From contig NZ_CP125098.1 in the NCBI RefSeq assembly GCF_030020805.1, positions 2,584,001 through 2,648,000 on the forward strand: a stretch of 64,000 nt of DNA, given 5' to 3'. Positions 9,215 to 18,569 of the stretch are shown here, piece by piece. The first letter of the stretch is position 1; the number at the start of each line of letters is the position of its first letter. Origin of the DNA: Paenibacillus sp. RC67. GTDB lineage: Bacteria > Bacillota > Bacilli > Paenibacillales > NBRC-103111. The notes beneath the pieces were generated by a model. The model worked only from the letters and a program-made list of their open reading frames with translations, was not told the origin of the DNA and made no database searches. A program made the translations under genes and the position numbers.

Positions 9215-9937
9215 ATGCTCTTGAAGTTGAAGCTTATTCTGCAAATCTATTATTTCCGTCTTTTGCTGTTTCTTGGTTTAAAAGGGGAGGAAATCTATTA
9301 CATAGGCGGAAGTGAAGCGCTGCCGCCTCCACTTACACGCGAAGAGGAAGAATATTTGTTAGAAAAGCTTCCTTCGGGAGATGCAGCGATCCGAGCCATG
9401 CTGATTGAACGAAATTTGCGACTTGTCGTCTACATAGCTAGGAAGTTTGAGAATACAGGTATTAACATTGAAGACCTCGTTTCCATCGGAGCTATTGGCT
9501 TGATCAAAGCCGTTAATACATTTGATCCGGAGAAAAAAATTAAGCTTGCTACCTATGCATCTCGATGTATTGAAAACGAAATTTTGATGTATTTGCGGCG
9601 TAACAGTAAAATCCGGACCGAGGTTTCTTTTGATGAGCCGCTTAACATTGATTGGGATGGTAACGAGCTACTTCTGTCGGACGTGCTGGGGACGGAGAAC
9701 GATACGATTTACCGGAATATCGAAGAGCAGGTGGACCGCAAGCTGCTGCATAAGGCGTTGGATAAGCTGACAGAACGCGAGCGCACCATTATGGAGCTGA
9801 GATTTGGTCTTCAGGACGGAGAAGAAAAAACGCAGAAGGATGTAGCGGACATGCTGGGGATTTCCCAATCCTACATTTCGCGCTTGGAAAAGCGCATCAT
9901 TAAAAGGCTGCGTAAGGAATTTAATAAAATGGTTTAA
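9215..9937 (+). CDS. sigE: RNA polymerase sporulation sigma factor E precursor
   Basis: Pro-sigma-E, the early mother-cell sigma factor. The N-terminal pro-sequence of about 27 hydrophobic and basic residues ends near KGEE, just before the conserved [14 protein letters not shown]; SpoIIGA cleaves there in the family. Region 2 ([17 protein letters not shown], then [15 protein letters not shown]) and region 4 ([20 protein letters not shown]) are complete. ATG 9215 follows AAGGAGGAAC; longer in-frame extensions have no ribosome site. 240 residues. sigG follows with its own promoter. Confidence 0.96.
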   Translation: MLLKLKLILQIYYFRLLLFLGLKGEEIYYIGGSEALPPPLTREEEEYLLEKLPSGDAAIRAMLIERNLRLVVYIARKFENTGINIEDLVSIGAIGLIKAVNTFDPEKKIKLATYASRCIENEILMYLRRNSKIRTEVSFDEPLNIDWDGNELLLSDVLGTENDTIYRNIEEQVDRKLLHKALDKLTERERTIMELRFGLQDGEEKTQKDVADMLGISQSYISRLEKRIIKRLRKEFNKMV

Positions 9938-10046
9938 AATGGAAAAAATATTTTTTGAATGATTTGTAAGCGAATCCGTGCTTGATCTGATTGAGGTTGA
10001 ATCGATTTACGCATTTCCAAAGTGGCAATAGTGGGTTGGGGTCAGC

Positions 10047-10074
10047 GCATAAAAAAGTATCGCGAGGAGATAAT
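10047..10074 (+). promoter_or_regulatory. Candidate sigma-F/sigma-G promoter of sigG
   Basis: GCATA (10047-10051), 14 bases, GGAGATAAT (10066-10074) matches the forespore sigma pattern (GHATR at -35, GGnnAnAnT at -10). It lies about 35 bases before the sigG start. In Bacillus, sigG is first read by sigma-F and then by sigma-G itself. Assigned by eye. Confidence 0.6.
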
Positions 10075-10108
10075 TAACATTAATGTTTCTCCTTGGGAGG
10101 TAATCACG

Positions 10109-10891
10109 GTGACCCGAAACAAAGTCGAGATTTGCGGTGTCGATACTGCAAAGCTACCTGTTCTGACCAACGCGGAAATGCGTGAATTATTCGTTCAACT
10201 GCAAACTAATAATGAACGAACTGCAAGAGAGAAATTGGTAAACGGTAATTTGCGGTTGGTGCTCAGCGTAATTCAACGGTTTAATAATCGTGGTGAATAT
10301 GTAGATGATCTGTTTCAAGTGGGCTGTATCGGACTGATGAAGGCTATTGATAATTTTGATCTAAGCCAAAATGTAAAATTCTCAACGTATGCGGTACCGA
10401 TGATCATTGGCGAGATTCGCCGCTATCTACGCGACAATAATCCGATTCGTGTATCGCGTTCCTTGCGTGATATTGCTTACAAGGCATTGCAGGTTCGTGA
10501 CAGTCTGACGAATCAAAATTCACGTGAGCCGACGATTTATGAAATTTCAGAAGCGCTTAATGTACCGAAGGAAGATGTAGTATTCGCTCTGGATGCTATT
10601 CAGGATCCCGTATCCTTGTTTGAGCCGATTTATCATGATGGGGGAGACCCTATCTACGTGATGGATCAAATCAGCGACGACCGCAATAAAGACGTATCCT
10701 GGATTGAAGGCATAGCCTTAAGGGAAGCGATGCGCAAGCTCAATGATCGGGAAAAAATGATTTTGTCCATGCGCTTCTTCGATGGCAAAACGCAAATGGA
10801 AGTTGCGGATGAAATCGGCATTTCACAGGCTCAAGTATCGCGATTGGAGAAATCTGCTATTTCACAAATGCAAAAGCACGTTAAAAACTAA
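10109..10891 (+). CDS. sigG: RNA polymerase sporulation sigma factor G
   Basis: Late forespore sigma factor controlling spore protection and germination genes. Region 2 (GNLRLVLSVIQRFNNRGEY, KFSTYAVPMIIGEIRRYL) and region 4 (QMEVADEIGISQAQVSRLEK) are complete. The N-terminus TRNKVEICGVDTAKLPVL matches SigG and fixes the start at GTG 10109, seven bases after GGGAGG; the open frame back to 10022 is not needed. 260 residues. A terminator follows. Confidence 0.96.
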   Translation: MTRNKVEICGVDTAKLPVLTNAEMRELFVQLQTNNERTAREKLVNGNLRLVLSVIQRFNNRGEYVDDLFQVGCIGLMKAIDNFDLSQNVKFSTYAVPMIIGEIRRYLRDNNPIRVSRSLRDIAYKALQVRDSLTNQNSREPTIYEISEALNVPKEDVVFALDAIQDPVSLFEPIYHDGGDPIYVMDQISDDRNKDVSWIEGIALREAMRKLNDREKMILSMRFFDGKTQMEVADEIGISQAQVSRLEKSAISQMQKHVKN

Positions 10892-10928
10892 CTCTGCGCT
10901 GGATAGCGCTCTGACTTCAAAACGGACC

Positions 10929-10967
10929 AGACCGACTCGTCAATACAAGGAGAGTGGGTCTTTTTTT
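10929..10967 (+). terminator. Terminator after sigG
   Basis: AGACCGACTC (10929-10938) pairs with GAGTGGGTCT (10952-10961, one mismatch), followed by a run of Ts. Confidence 0.8.
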
Positions 10968-11078
10968 CATGAAGAAGGACATTTTGCCCAAGTCTCACAT
11001 ATAGTATCTATAAGAGGCAGGAAAAGCGAGGTTTAGTTAGCAGGTTAAGAATCCATGAGAATACGTGGTGGTTGCAGC

Positions 11079-11381
11079 GTGAAAATATCAGATTTCCAAA
11101 CCAAGGACGTAATCAATATTGTGGACGGCAAAAAGCTGGGTCAAATAAGCGATTTGGAGCTGGATCTCCGACAAGGCAAGATCGAGTCCATCGTCGTACC
11201 GAGCAGCAACCGTTTATTTGGATGGTTCGGCGGGTCTACGGATGTCGTCATTCCATGGAAAAATATTGTAAAAATCGGAATGGACGTAGTGCTGGTAAAG
11301 CTGGATGATGTTCGAGCTTATCGGCAGCAGGAGGAAGTGGATACGACAGTATATGAATATAACCGGCAGTATCGGAGCTGA
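11079..11381 (+). CDS. ylmC: YlmC/YmxH family PRC-barrel sporulation protein
   Basis: A small protein with a PRC-barrel fold. The sequence KISDFQTKDVINIVDGKKLG followed by a buried hydrophobic core and IPWKNIVKIG is typical of YlmC/YmxH. Its biochemical role is not established; the family lies after sigG in many spore formers. The start is uncertain: GTG 11079 matches the family N-terminus and follows a weak GTGGTGG, while ATG 11055 would add eight residues. It is separated from ylmD by about 170 bases with their own promoter. Confidence 0.85.
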   Translation: MKISDFQTKDVINIVDGKKLGQISDLELDLRQGKIESIVVPSSNRLFGWFGGSTDVVIPWKNIVKIGMDVVLVKLDDVRAYRQQEEVDTTVYEYNRQYRS

Positions 11382-11475
11382 ACAGAAGCCCTAGTTAAAG
11401 GCACACGAACGAGAGCATGCCGCAGGGAGCGGTGTTGTTTTTCGGTAAGTGTGCTGTTTTGTCGTTGCAATTGCT

Positions 11476-11505
11476 TTGAGGTTTTATTCCAAAATCGTGT
11501 ATACT
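11476..11505 (+). promoter_or_regulatory. Sigma-A promoter of the ylmD cluster
   Basis: TTGAGG (11476-11481), 18 bases, TATACT (11500-11505), about 45 bases before the ylmD start. It can drive ylmD-ylmE and perhaps sepF. Confidence 0.55.
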
Positions 11506-11551
11506 GATAGGGAGAGTTTGGTAATCGGAGACTGAAGGCGAAGGGAGATGC

Positions 11552-12412
11552 ATGATGGAACCATTTGTATTGCAAAAAGTGGAGAACGGTTGCGAGCTAT
11601 TTTTTATTAAGCATTGGATGGATCAAACGATAGACTTAACGGCAGGATTTACTTCCCGTCACGGTGGAGTTAGTAAGAAGGAGTTCAGCAGCTTGAATTG
11701 TGGACTTCATGTCATGGATGTGCCTGAGGATGTAATCACTAATCGGACTCGCTTGGCGGAAGCCTTGAATGTGAAGCTGGAGGATTGCACTTATGCTGAG
11801 CAAGTCCATGGAAATGAAGTTGAGGTGGTAACAAGACAGCATGCGGGAGCTGGCGTGGATTCAAGAGAAGGTGCGATACAAGCTAAAGATGCTTTTATAA
11901 CAAATGAACCGGGAGTCATCCTCCATGCATTGTTCGCGGATTGTGTGCCGCTGTTATTTTTTGATCCTGTTCATAAAGCTGTAGGATTGGCGCATGCCGG
12001 CTGGAAAGGAACCGTATTGCAAATAGCACGGAAAACCATTGAAGCGATGGAGCATCAGTTTGGTACGAAAGCGGAAGATGTCCTTGCGGCGATCGGCCCT
12101 TCCATCCATTCATGCTGCTATGAGGTGGATGACAAGGTCATTACGCAGATCCGCCAAACGATGGATGAATTAGGAATTGAAAATCATGACGATAATAAAT
12201 CGATTCCGATCTTTGAAAATAAAGATAATGGGAAATATAACTTAAGCTTGCAACAAATGAACCGACAAATTATGATAAAAGCAGGAATTTTGCCGTCTCA
12301 TATCGAAATAAGTAGTTTATGCACGAGTTGTCGCACCGACCTCTTCTTTTCTCACCGTAAGGAAGGCGGGAAAACGGGCAGGATGGCTGCGTGGATTGGA
12401 TTGCATGAATAG
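11552..12412 (+). CDS. ylmD: Polyphenol oxidase (laccase-like) family protein YlmD/PgeF
   Basis: Multicopper-oxidase-related domain protein. Members act as a peptidoglycan editing factor (removing misincorporated Ser at the MurC product) and, in vitro, on purine nucleosides. The zinc-site residues are visible in QVHGNEV (His), FADCVPLLF (Cys) and GLAHAGWKG (His). The C-terminal CTSCRTDLFFSHRKEGGKTGR is characteristic. 286 residues, start ATG after AAGGGAGATG. Its position beside division genes fits a role in the cell wall. Confidence 0.9.
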   Translation: MMEPFVLQKVENGCELFFIKHWMDQTIDLTAGFTSRHGGVSKKEFSSLNCGLHVMDVPEDVITNRTRLAEALNVKLEDCTYAEQVHGNEVEVVTRQHAGAGVDSREGAIQAKDAFITNEPGVILHALFADCVPLLFFDPVHKAVGLAHAGWKGTVLQIARKTIEAMEHQFGTKAEDVLAAIGPSIHSCCYEVDDKVITQIRQTMDELGIENHDDNKSIPIFENKDNGKYNLSLQQMNRQIMIKAGILPSHIEISSLCTSCRTDLFFSHRKEGGKTGRMAAWIGLHE

Positions 12413-12440
12413 GTAATAGAAATTGAGGTGACTTCACGTT

Positions 12441-13124
12441 TTGCAATTGACGCAAACTATACCATATGTAGAAGACAGAATAGCTAAATCTTGCGTCCGT
12501 TCCGGACGTGATCGTAATGAGGTTCATATTATTGCGGTAACCAAATATGTTTCTTTGGAAACCACAGGACAGGTTCTTAAGCAGGGTCTACATCATATCG
12601 GAGAAAACCGATGGCAAGATGCTCAAGCTAAATGGGAAGCATTCGGCGATCAAGGAACATGGCATTTTATTGGCCATCTGCAAACGAACAAGGTAAAGGA
12701 TGTGCTGGGGAAATTCGCTTATATTCATTCATTGGACAGGCTTTCGCTTGCCAAGGAATTGGATAAGAAAGCGGGTGCTATGGGAATCAAGGCGCAATGC
12801 TTTATCCAGCTGAACGTTTCGGGGGAAGAGACGAAATACGGTCTCCCGCCAGAAGAGCTCGATTCATTCGTCCAAGCTATTCGAGGAATGGAAAACATCC
12901 ATATAGTGGGTCTCATGACGATGGCTCCTTATGAAGCGGAACCGGAAGCGACTCGCCCTGTATTCCGACGGCTAAGAGAATTAAGGGATGAGATGAACCG
13001 CGTGAGAGCTCTTGGGTACGAGGTACCTCATTTATCTATGGGGATGTCTAACGATTTTGAGGTTGCTATCGAAGAAGGAGCAACTTGGGTTCGTTTGGGA
13101 TCAGTGCTGGTGGGTAAAGAATAG
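12441..13124 (+). CDS. ylmE: PLP homeostasis protein YlmE (YggS/PROSC family)
   Basis: A non-catalytic, fold-type III PLP-binding protein that buffers pyridoxal phosphate. The PLP lysine lies in AVTKYVSLE near residue 36. GENRWQDAQAKW, HFIGHLQTNK, IHSLDRLSLAKEL and the phosphate-binding LSMGMSNDFEVAIEEG are all family hallmarks. 227 residues. Begins with TTG at 12441, after GAGGTGA, 29 bases from the ylmD stop. Co-transcribed with ylmD. Confidence 0.92.
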   Translation: MQLTQTIPYVEDRIAKSCVRSGRDRNEVHIIAVTKYVSLETTGQVLKQGLHHIGENRWQDAQAKWEAFGDQGTWHFIGHLQTNKVKDVLGKFAYIHSLDRLSLAKELDKKAGAMGIKAQCFIQLNVSGEETKYGLPPEELDSFVQAIRGMENIHIVGLMTMAPYEAEPEATRPVFRRLRELRDEMNRVRALGYEVPHLSMGMSNDFEVAIEEGATWVRLGSVLVGKE

Positions 13125-13146
13125 CAGAGTCATGCATGCAAATTAA

Positions 13147-13247
13147 ATTTCACTTACAGTGAGAATCTAGCTGATGCTTACTGAAGTTAGTTTCCCAAGT
13201 GTGAAACTATGTTAATGCTTACAAAGTTAGTTTCACAAAGTGAAACT
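13147..13247 (+). repeat. Second modular hairpin array, before sepF
   Basis: Hairpins lie at about 13147-13166 (imperfect, TTCACT/AGTGAG), 13189-13208 (AGTTTCCC/GTGAAACT, one mismatch) and 13229-13247 (AGTTTCAC-AAA-GTGAAACT, perfect), again with a period near 40. The linkers contain CTGATGCTTACTGAAGTT and GTTAATGCTTACAAAGTT, matching the linker before divIB. The stem sequences differ from those before divIB. The last hairpin ends three bases before AGGAGGAG of sepF. Confidence 0.8.
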
Positions 13248-13263
13248 TGAAGGAGGAGTGGAC

Positions 13264-13698
13264 ATGAGCGTCATGAATAAATTCATGAACTTCTTGGGAC
13301 TACAGGACGAAGAGGAAGTAGTAGAGCGCGAGCGGGTTGTAGAACAACAGCCGGAAGAACCTGAAACCAATCCAAACGAACAACGTAGAAATAAGAATAA
13401 TGTGGTGAGTATACATTCGCAAAAAAATGTTAGAGTAATGCTTACCGAACCCAAATCTTATGAGGACACTCAGGAGATCGCCGATCATCTGCGCTCTCGC
13501 CGTCCCGTTGTCGTCAATTTGCATTTGGTTCGGCCTGATCAGGCGACCCGCATCGTAGACTTTATTAGCGGTACGGTGTATGCCCTCAATGGCTCGATTT
13601 CCAAAATCGGACCAAACATTTTTTTGTGTACACCGGATACGGTTGAAATTCATGGCTCCATCTCGGAAATACTGGGTCATGAAGGGTACTCACAATAA
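13264..13698 (+). CDS. sepF: Cell division protein SepF
   Basis: SepF assembles into rings that bundle FtsZ filaments and anchor them to the membrane. The N-terminal MSVMNKFMNFLGLQ is the amphipathic membrane helix, followed by an acidic linker, then the DUF552 domain (EIADHLRSRRPVVVNL, RIVDFISGTVYALNG, IFLCTPDTV). 144 residues. ATG 13264 follows GAAGGAGGAGTG; the frame back to 13240 reads through the last hairpin and is not real. Works with FtsZ and FtsA encoded 7 kb upstream. Confidence 0.94.
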   Translation: MSVMNKFMNFLGLQDEEEVVERERVVEQQPEEPETNPNEQRRNKNNVVSIHSQKNVRVMLTEPKSYEDTQEIADHLRSRRPVVVNLHLVRPDQATRIVDFISGTVYALNGSISKIGPNIFLCTPDTVEIHGSISEILGHEGYSQ

Positions 13699-13718
13699 CT
13701 GAAAACGGGGTGAACAGC

Positions 13719-13988
13719 TTGTATTCCACAATTGACGGATACATTTACACACTTATAGAAATTTATACATATATGCTGATCGCCTATGTGCTGCTTTCTT
13801 GGCTTCCTAGTGCAAGAGAAAGCTTTGTCGGTGAAATATTAGGCAAGTTATGCGAGCCTTACTTGTCTATCTTCAGACGATTTATTCCTCCCATTGGCGG
13901 GATGATCGATATTTCTCCGATTATCGCATTGATCGCACTTCGATTCATAGGCGAAGGCATTCGTGCAATTGTGAACTTTTTTGTATAG
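13719..13988 (+). CDS. ylmG: YggT family membrane protein YlmG
   Basis: Small integral membrane protein with two hydrophobic segments around the conserved LLSWLPSARES and EPYLSIFRRFIPPIGGMIDISPI motifs. YggT proteins sit next to sepF in many bacteria and are linked to division or nucleoid/chloroplast organisation, but the molecular function is unknown. TTG 13719 follows GGGGTGA by five bases; GTG 13710 is in frame but overlaps that ribosome site. Its stop directly abuts ylmH. Confidence 0.87.
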   Translation: MYSTIDGYIYTLIEIYTYMLIAYVLLSWLPSARESFVGEILGKLCEPYLSIFRRFIPPIGGMIDISPIIALIALRFIGEGIRAIVNFFV

Positions 13989-13997
13989 GTGATGGAT

Positions 13998-14780
13998 TTG
14001 AACGCAGACCAAATTTATTCCCATTTTCACCCTGATGAGCATCGTTTCGTAGACAAGGCATCTGAGTGGGTTGAACGGGCTCAACAGCATTCCGTGAAGC
14101 TGACGGACTTTCTGGATCCAAGACAGGCGTTCATTCTTTCCACATTGGTTAACCGCACCACGGATGTGCAGGTGCGGTTCGATGGAGGACATGAACATTC
14201 GGAACGGCGGCGTGCACTGGTGGCACCTGATTATCGGATGCTTGAGGAAGAGAATATGGGAATCAGCTTAATCTCCGTGACGGCCTTGGACGATAAGCTG
14301 AAGGAACTGGATCACAGTGACTATATGGGCTCGATACTGGCTCTTGGCATCAAAAGGGACAAAATCGGAGATATACATGTCTCGGATTCGGGCTGCCATT
14401 TTCTTGTGGCAGATGAAGTTGCGGACTATATGCGGCTCAATCTGCAGCAGGTACATCGGGTGCACGTGCAGACGGAGCTTTTGCCGCTAGAGCAGCTGAA
14501 GGCGGCCCAGACAAAGCTTGAAGAAGTTGGCTTGTCGGTGGCCTCCTTGAGGCTGGATGGCATAGTAAGTGACGTTTATCATTTGAGCCGCGCCAAAATT
14601 TTAATTCCGATCAAGGCAGGGCGCTGTAAAGTGAACTGGAAGCAGGAAGAAGATCCAAGCAAGCAGCTTAAAGCTGGGGATGTCATTTCCTTGCAGGGCT
14701 TCGGACGGTTTAAAGTATTGGAAGTCGAAGGATTAACCAAAAAAGGCAGATTTCGCGTTAAAATCGGCAAATATGTATAG
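13998..14780 (+). CDS. ylmH: S4-domain RNA-binding protein YlmH
   Basis: RNA-binding protein of about 261 residues. The C-terminal S4 domain starts near SVASLRLDGIVSDVYHLSRAK and continues to VISLQGFGRFKVLEV. The N-terminal part matches YlmH (IYSHFHPDEHRFVDKASEW). Recent family work connects YlmH with ribosome-associated quality control on stalled 50S subunits. Starts at GTG 13989, ATG 13992 or TTG 13998 are possible; the last has the AGGTGATGG site before it and fits the family N-terminus. The stop codon lies inside the loop of a terminator hairpin. Confidence 0.88.
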   Translation: MNADQIYSHFHPDEHRFVDKASEWVERAQQHSVKLTDFLDPRQAFILSTLVNRTTDVQVRFDGGHEHSERRRALVAPDYRMLEEENMGISLISVTALDDKLKELDHSDYMGSILALGIKRDKIGDIHVSDSGCHFLVADEVADYMRLNLQQVHRVHVQTELLPLEQLKAAQTKLEEVGLSVASLRLDGIVSDVYHLSRAKILIPIKAGRCKVNWKQEEDPSKQLKAGDVISLQGFGRFKVLEVEGLTKKGRFRVKIGKYV

Positions 14781-14796
14781 ATTGCCGATTTTTTTT
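14761..14796 (+). terminator. Terminator overlapping the ylmH stop
   Basis: AATCGGCAA (14762-14770) pairs perfectly with TTGCCGATT (14782-14790), followed by six more Ts. The 5' arm encodes the last ylmH codons and the TAG stop is in the loop, so a ribosome finishing ylmH would cover the stem. Confidence 0.85.
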
Positions 14797-14896
14797 ATGG
14801 AGAATGAAGGAAATTGCAGCCTACTGTCGAATATAGCAATACGCGTCTGACATAGAACAATTTCGGGATGTTGCAAAATATTCAGGAGGTGCAGCA

Positions 14897-15376
14897 ATGG
14901 CGTTAACACCGTTGGATATACATAATAAAGAATTTGGGCGTTCTTTCCGCGGTTACGATGAAGACCAAGTCAATGAATTTTTGGATCAAATTATTAAAGA
15001 TTATGAAGCGCTTATTCGTGAAAATAAGGATTTGCAAAATCAACTGACAACGATTCAAGAGAGGCTTGATCATTTTACCAACATTGAAGAAACGTTGAGC
15101 AAAACGATCATTATCGCTCAGGAAGCGGCTGATGAGGTTAAATCCAATTCGAAGAAAGAAGCGCAGTTGATTATAAAAGAAGCGGAAAAAAACGCGGATC
15201 GTATTATCAACGAATCTTTGGCAAAATCCCGAAAAATTGCAGTGGAAATCGAAGAATTGAAAAAGCAGGCTTCCATTTATCGTACTCGTTTCCGCACTTT
15301 GCTTGAGGCTCAGCTGGAGCTGCTTGGCAAGGAAGATTGGAGCTCTCTGGAACGTATGGAGATCGAGCATACATAA
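14897..15376 (+). CDS. divIVA: Cell-pole/septum protein DivIVA
   Basis: Coiled-coil scaffold that binds curved membrane at poles and septa and, in spore formers, helps position Min proteins and chromosome origins. The N-terminal membrane-binding domain MALTPLDIHNKEFGRSFRGY and DEDQVNEFLDQ is conserved. It is followed by a long heptad-rich coiled coil to about residue 140. 159 residues. ATG after CAGGAGGTG. The ylmH terminator upstream suggests a separate promoter, which was not identified with confidence. Confidence 0.94.
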   Translation: MALTPLDIHNKEFGRSFRGYDEDQVNEFLDQIIKDYEALIRENKDLQNQLTTIQERLDHFTNIEETLSKTIIIAQEAADEVKSNSKKEAQLIIKEAEKNADRIINESLAKSRKIAVEIEELKKQASIYRTRFRTLLEAQLELLGKEDWSSLERMEIEHT

Positions 15377-15403
15377 TGAAGGCCATAACGATGGACAAGT
15401 TAG

Positions 15404-15432
15404 TTGACTCTGACTTGTATTTTCGTTATACT
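15404..15432 (+). promoter_or_regulatory. Sigma-A promoter of the ileS leader
   Basis: TTGACT (15404-15409), 17 bases, TATACT (15427-15432), placed just before the T-box stem I. Confidence 0.75.
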
Positions 15433-15464
15433 CCGTAATGAGTAAAATTAAATGACAGCAAAAA

Positions 15465-15733
15465 CGATGACTGGGACGAGTACTTTACGTATGCGCGATC
15501 AGCGAGTCGGGATATTGGTGGGAGCCCGGCCTCTGCAGTAAAGGAAAATCACCCATGAGCGTCTCTTGAATGTTAAGTAAAGCAGATCGGGTGATTCCGT
15601 TATAAATCAATGAGCGAAGGCTAGAGCCGCAGTCGGAATAATGGAGACACTATTCTATGATTGTCAGCAGGGCCTTAATCAGGGTGGTACCGCGAGACTT
15701 CTCGTCCCTATGGGATGAGGGTCTTTTTTTGTT
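15465..15733 (+). ncRNA. T-box riboswitch (Ile) of ileS
   Basis: The leader has stem I with AGTA (15479-15482), the paired CTTTAC/GTAAAG, AGCGAG and the GGTGGGAGC distal loop. The specifier bulge reads GAA-A-ATC-A, so the specifier is ATC (Ile, 15548-15550). The T-box AGGGTGGTACCGCG is at 15681-15694. The terminator stem AGACTTCTCGTCCC / GGGATGAGGGTCT with a T run lies at 15695-15731. Uncharged tRNA-Ile is expected to stabilise the antiterminator and turn on ileS. Confidence 0.95.
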
Positions 15734-15784
15734 GGGAATGAACAACTGCACGAAGTTATTTTATTGAAGGGATTGAATGCTACC

Positions 15785-18553
15785 ATGGATTATGGAAAAA
15801 CATTAAACCTATTGCAAACGGAATTTCCGATGCGCGGCAACCTGCCGCAAGCAGAACCGAAAATGCTGGAGCATTGGAACGAAATGGATATTTACCGTAT
15901 GGTTCAAGAGAGTCGCAAAGGAAAGCCAAAGTTTATTTTGCATGACGGACCTCCATATGCGAACGGGGACATCCATATCGGGCATGCGATGAACAAAATC
16001 TTGAAGGACATTATTGTCCGTTTTAAAACGATGCAAGGTTTTGACGCTCCCTATGTTCCAGGATGGGATACTCACGGTTTGCCGATTGAGCAGGCCATTG
16101 CCAATGGTGGCAAAGTGGACCGCAAAAAAATGAGTGTTCACGAATTCAGGGAGTATTGTAAAGAGTACGCTCTTCAATGGGTAGAAAGACAAAAAAGCCA
16201 ATTTAAGCGCTTGGCCGTACGTGGAGATTGGGACAACCCGTATATTACTTTACAACCCAAATACGAAGCCCAGCAAATTCGCGTTTTCGGTGAAATGGTA
16301 AATAAAGGATATATCTATAAAGGACTTAAACCTGTATATTGGTCCCCATCCTCTGAGAGTGCGTTGGCAGAAGCAGAGATCGAATACCAAGACAAGCAGT
16401 CCACATCCATTTATGTAGCGTTTCCAGTTCAAGATGGCAAAGGCAAGCTTCCTGAGGATGCTTCCATTGTTATTTGGACGACTACGCCTTGGACACTTCC
16501 TGCGAACTTGGGAATCAGCTTACATCCTGAATTTGACTACGCGCTTGTACAGGCTGATGGCAAAAAATATGTGCTTGCTGCTGGTCTTTTGGAAGCGGCC
16601 TCCAAAGAAATCGGCTGGACGGATGTACAAATACTGTCCCAGATTAAGGGTAGTGAACTAGAGCATGTTCTGTGCAAGCATCCTTTCTATGACCGTACTT
16701 CGCTTGTAATGACTGGTGAGCATGTTACACTTGAAGCGGGTACAGGCTGCGTTCATACGGCTCCGGGACACGGAGAAGACGACTTTGCAATCGGACAACG
16801 CTATAACCTGGGCGTTCTTTGTCCAGTCGACGATCAAGGTCACTTTACTGCCGAAGCTCCTGGATTTGAAGGCATGTTCTATGAAAAAGGTGGAAAACTC
16901 ATTACGGAGATGCTGAAAGAATCCGGACATTTGCTTCATATGACCACAATTCAGCATCAGTACCCGCATGATTGGCGGACAAAGAAGCCGGTAATTTACC
17001 GTGCTACGGAGCAGTGGTTTGCTTCGGTCGATAAATTCCGTCAAGAGATGCTGGATGAAATCAAACGGATTAAATGGACTCCGAATTGGGGCGAGGTTCG
17101 CCTTCATAATATGATTGCGGATCGTGGAGACTGGTGTATTTCCCGTCAACGGGTTTGGGGAGTTCCCATTCCGATTTTTTACTGCCGCAGCTGTAACGAA
17201 CCAATCGTCAATAACGAAACTATCGAGCACGTTGCGCAAATTTTCGAGAAGGACGGCTCCAATGCATGGTTCCAGCTAGAAGAGAAAGAACTGCTGCCAA
17301 GCGGTACTGTATGTCCAAAGTGCGGTCACGATCATTTCCGTAAAGAAACCGATATTATGGACGTTTGGTTCGATTCCGGATCCAGCCATGTAGCGGTTCT
17401 TGAAACACGCGACGAACTGCAGTGGCCTGCTGACCTGTATCTGGAAGGCTCTGACCAATATCGCGGCTGGTATAACTCTTCTCTTATTACAGGTGTTGCT
17501 GTAAAAGGCCAAGCGCCTTACAAAGGCATTCTGAGCCATGGCTTTACGCTTGACGGAGAAGGACGCAAAATGTCCAAATCCTTAGGTAATACAGTAGATC
17601 CTAATAAGGTTTGTGAGAAGCTTGGCGCCGATATTTTACGCTTGTGGGTATCATCGGTTGACTATCAATCGGATGTTCGGATTTCGGATAACATTTTGAA
17701 CCAAATTACCGAAGTTTATCGTAAAATCCGTAACACCCTGCGCTTCTTGCTTGGTAATCTGTATGACTTCAACCCAAGTACAGATCGAGTAGCTGTTGAG
17801 AACATGAACGAGCTTGACCGTTTTGCCGTTGTACGTTTGAACCGTTTGGTTGAGCGTGTTACTAAGGCTTATGATTCGTATGATTTCCACATCGTGTATC
17901 AAACCGTTCATCACTTCTGCGCAGTAGAGATGAGTGCTTTCTATCTGGATATCATCAAGGATCGGCTGTATGCCAGCGCTCCAAGTGATGCAGGACGTAA
18001 AGCAGCGCAAACCGTATTATATGATGCTTTGACGGCAATAACTAAATTGATTGCGCCGATTCTGCCTCATACCTCGGATGAAGTATGGAAGTATATTCCA
18101 GGTGTTGAGCTGGCAAGTGTACAATTAAGTGAGCTTCCAGAAGTGAACAAGGCTTTGTTCAACGAAGCTATGGAAAGCAAGTGGGAGCAGTTTATTGGAA
18201 TCCGAGATGATGTATTGAAGTCGTTAGAGGAAGCGCGTAAGGAGAAAGTTATTGGTAATTCCTTGGGGGCTGCCGTACATCTCTATCCGGATGAAGAGAC
18301 ATTCAAGCTGCTTCAAAGCTTCGATCAATTGGATCAATTATTCATTGTTTCTGCTGTAGCAATTCATCAACCTGGTGCTCAAGCGCCGGAAGGAGCCCAT
18401 TCCTTTAAAGGCTTATCCGTTCAAGTCGTTGTAGCTGAGGGCGATAAATGTGAGCGCTGCTGGATTGTTACGCCAGAAGTCGGTCATGATGAGGAACATC
18501 CTACTCTTTGCAAAAGATGTGCCGGTGTTATTAAGCAAGTTGCCGGAGTTTAA
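15785..18553 (+). CDS. ileS: Isoleucyl-tRNA synthetase
   Basis: Class I synthetase of 922 residues, charging tRNA-Ile in the cytosol. HIGH motif in [10 protein letters not shown] (residues about 60-70), editing domain in the middle ([13 protein letters not shown]), KMSKS motif in [10 protein letters not shown], anticodon-binding helices and a C-terminal zinc finger CERCW...CKRC. This is the bacterial type (IleS1) with the zinc site intact. ATG 15785 matches the family start; a TTG at 15764 would add seven residues. Controlled by the T-box upstream. Confidence 0.97.
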   Translation: MDYGKTLNLLQTEFPMRGNLPQAEPKMLEHWNEMDIYRMVQESRKGKPKFILHDGPPYANGDIHIGHAMNKILKDIIVRFKTMQGFDAPYVPGWDTHGLPIEQAIANGGKVDRKKMSVHEFREYCKEYALQWVERQKSQFKRLAVRGDWDNPYITLQPKYEAQQIRVFGEMVNKGYIYKGLKPVYWSPSSESALAEAEIEYQDKQSTSIYVAFPVQDGKGKLPEDASIVIWTTTPWTLPANLGISLHPEFDYALVQADGKKYVLAAGLLEAASKEIGWTDVQILSQIKGSELEHVLCKHPFYDRTSLVMTGEHVTLEAGTGCVHTAPGHGEDDFAIGQRYNLGVLCPVDDQGHFTAEAPGFEGMFYEKGGKLITEMLKESGHLLHMTTIQHQYPHDWRTKKPVIYRATEQWFASVDKFRQEMLDEIKRIKWTPNWGEVRLHNMIADRGDWCISRQRVWGVPIPIFYCRSCNEPIVNNETIEHVAQIFEKDGSNAWFQLEEKELLPSGTVCPKCGHDHFRKETDIMDVWFDSGSSHVAVLETRDELQWPADLYLEGSDQYRGWYNSSLITGVAVKGQAPYKGILSHGFTLDGEGRKMSKSLGNTVDPNKVCEKLGADILRLWVSSVDYQSDVRISDNILNQITEVYRKIRNTLRFLLGNLYDFNPSTDRVAVENMNELDRFAVVRLNRLVERVTKAYDSYDFHIVYQTVHHFCAVEMSAFYLDIIKDRLYASAPSDAGRKAAQTVLYDALTAITKLIAPILPHTSDEVWKYIPGVELASVQLSELPEVNKALFNEAMESKWEQFIGIRDDVLKSLEEARKEKVIGNSLGAAVHLYPDEETFKLLQSFDQLDQLFIVSAVAIHQPGAQAPEGAHSFKGLSVQVVVAEGDKCERCWIVTPEVGHDEEHPTLCKRCAGVIKQVAGV

Positions 18554-18569
18554 ATCATAGTCGAGCATT

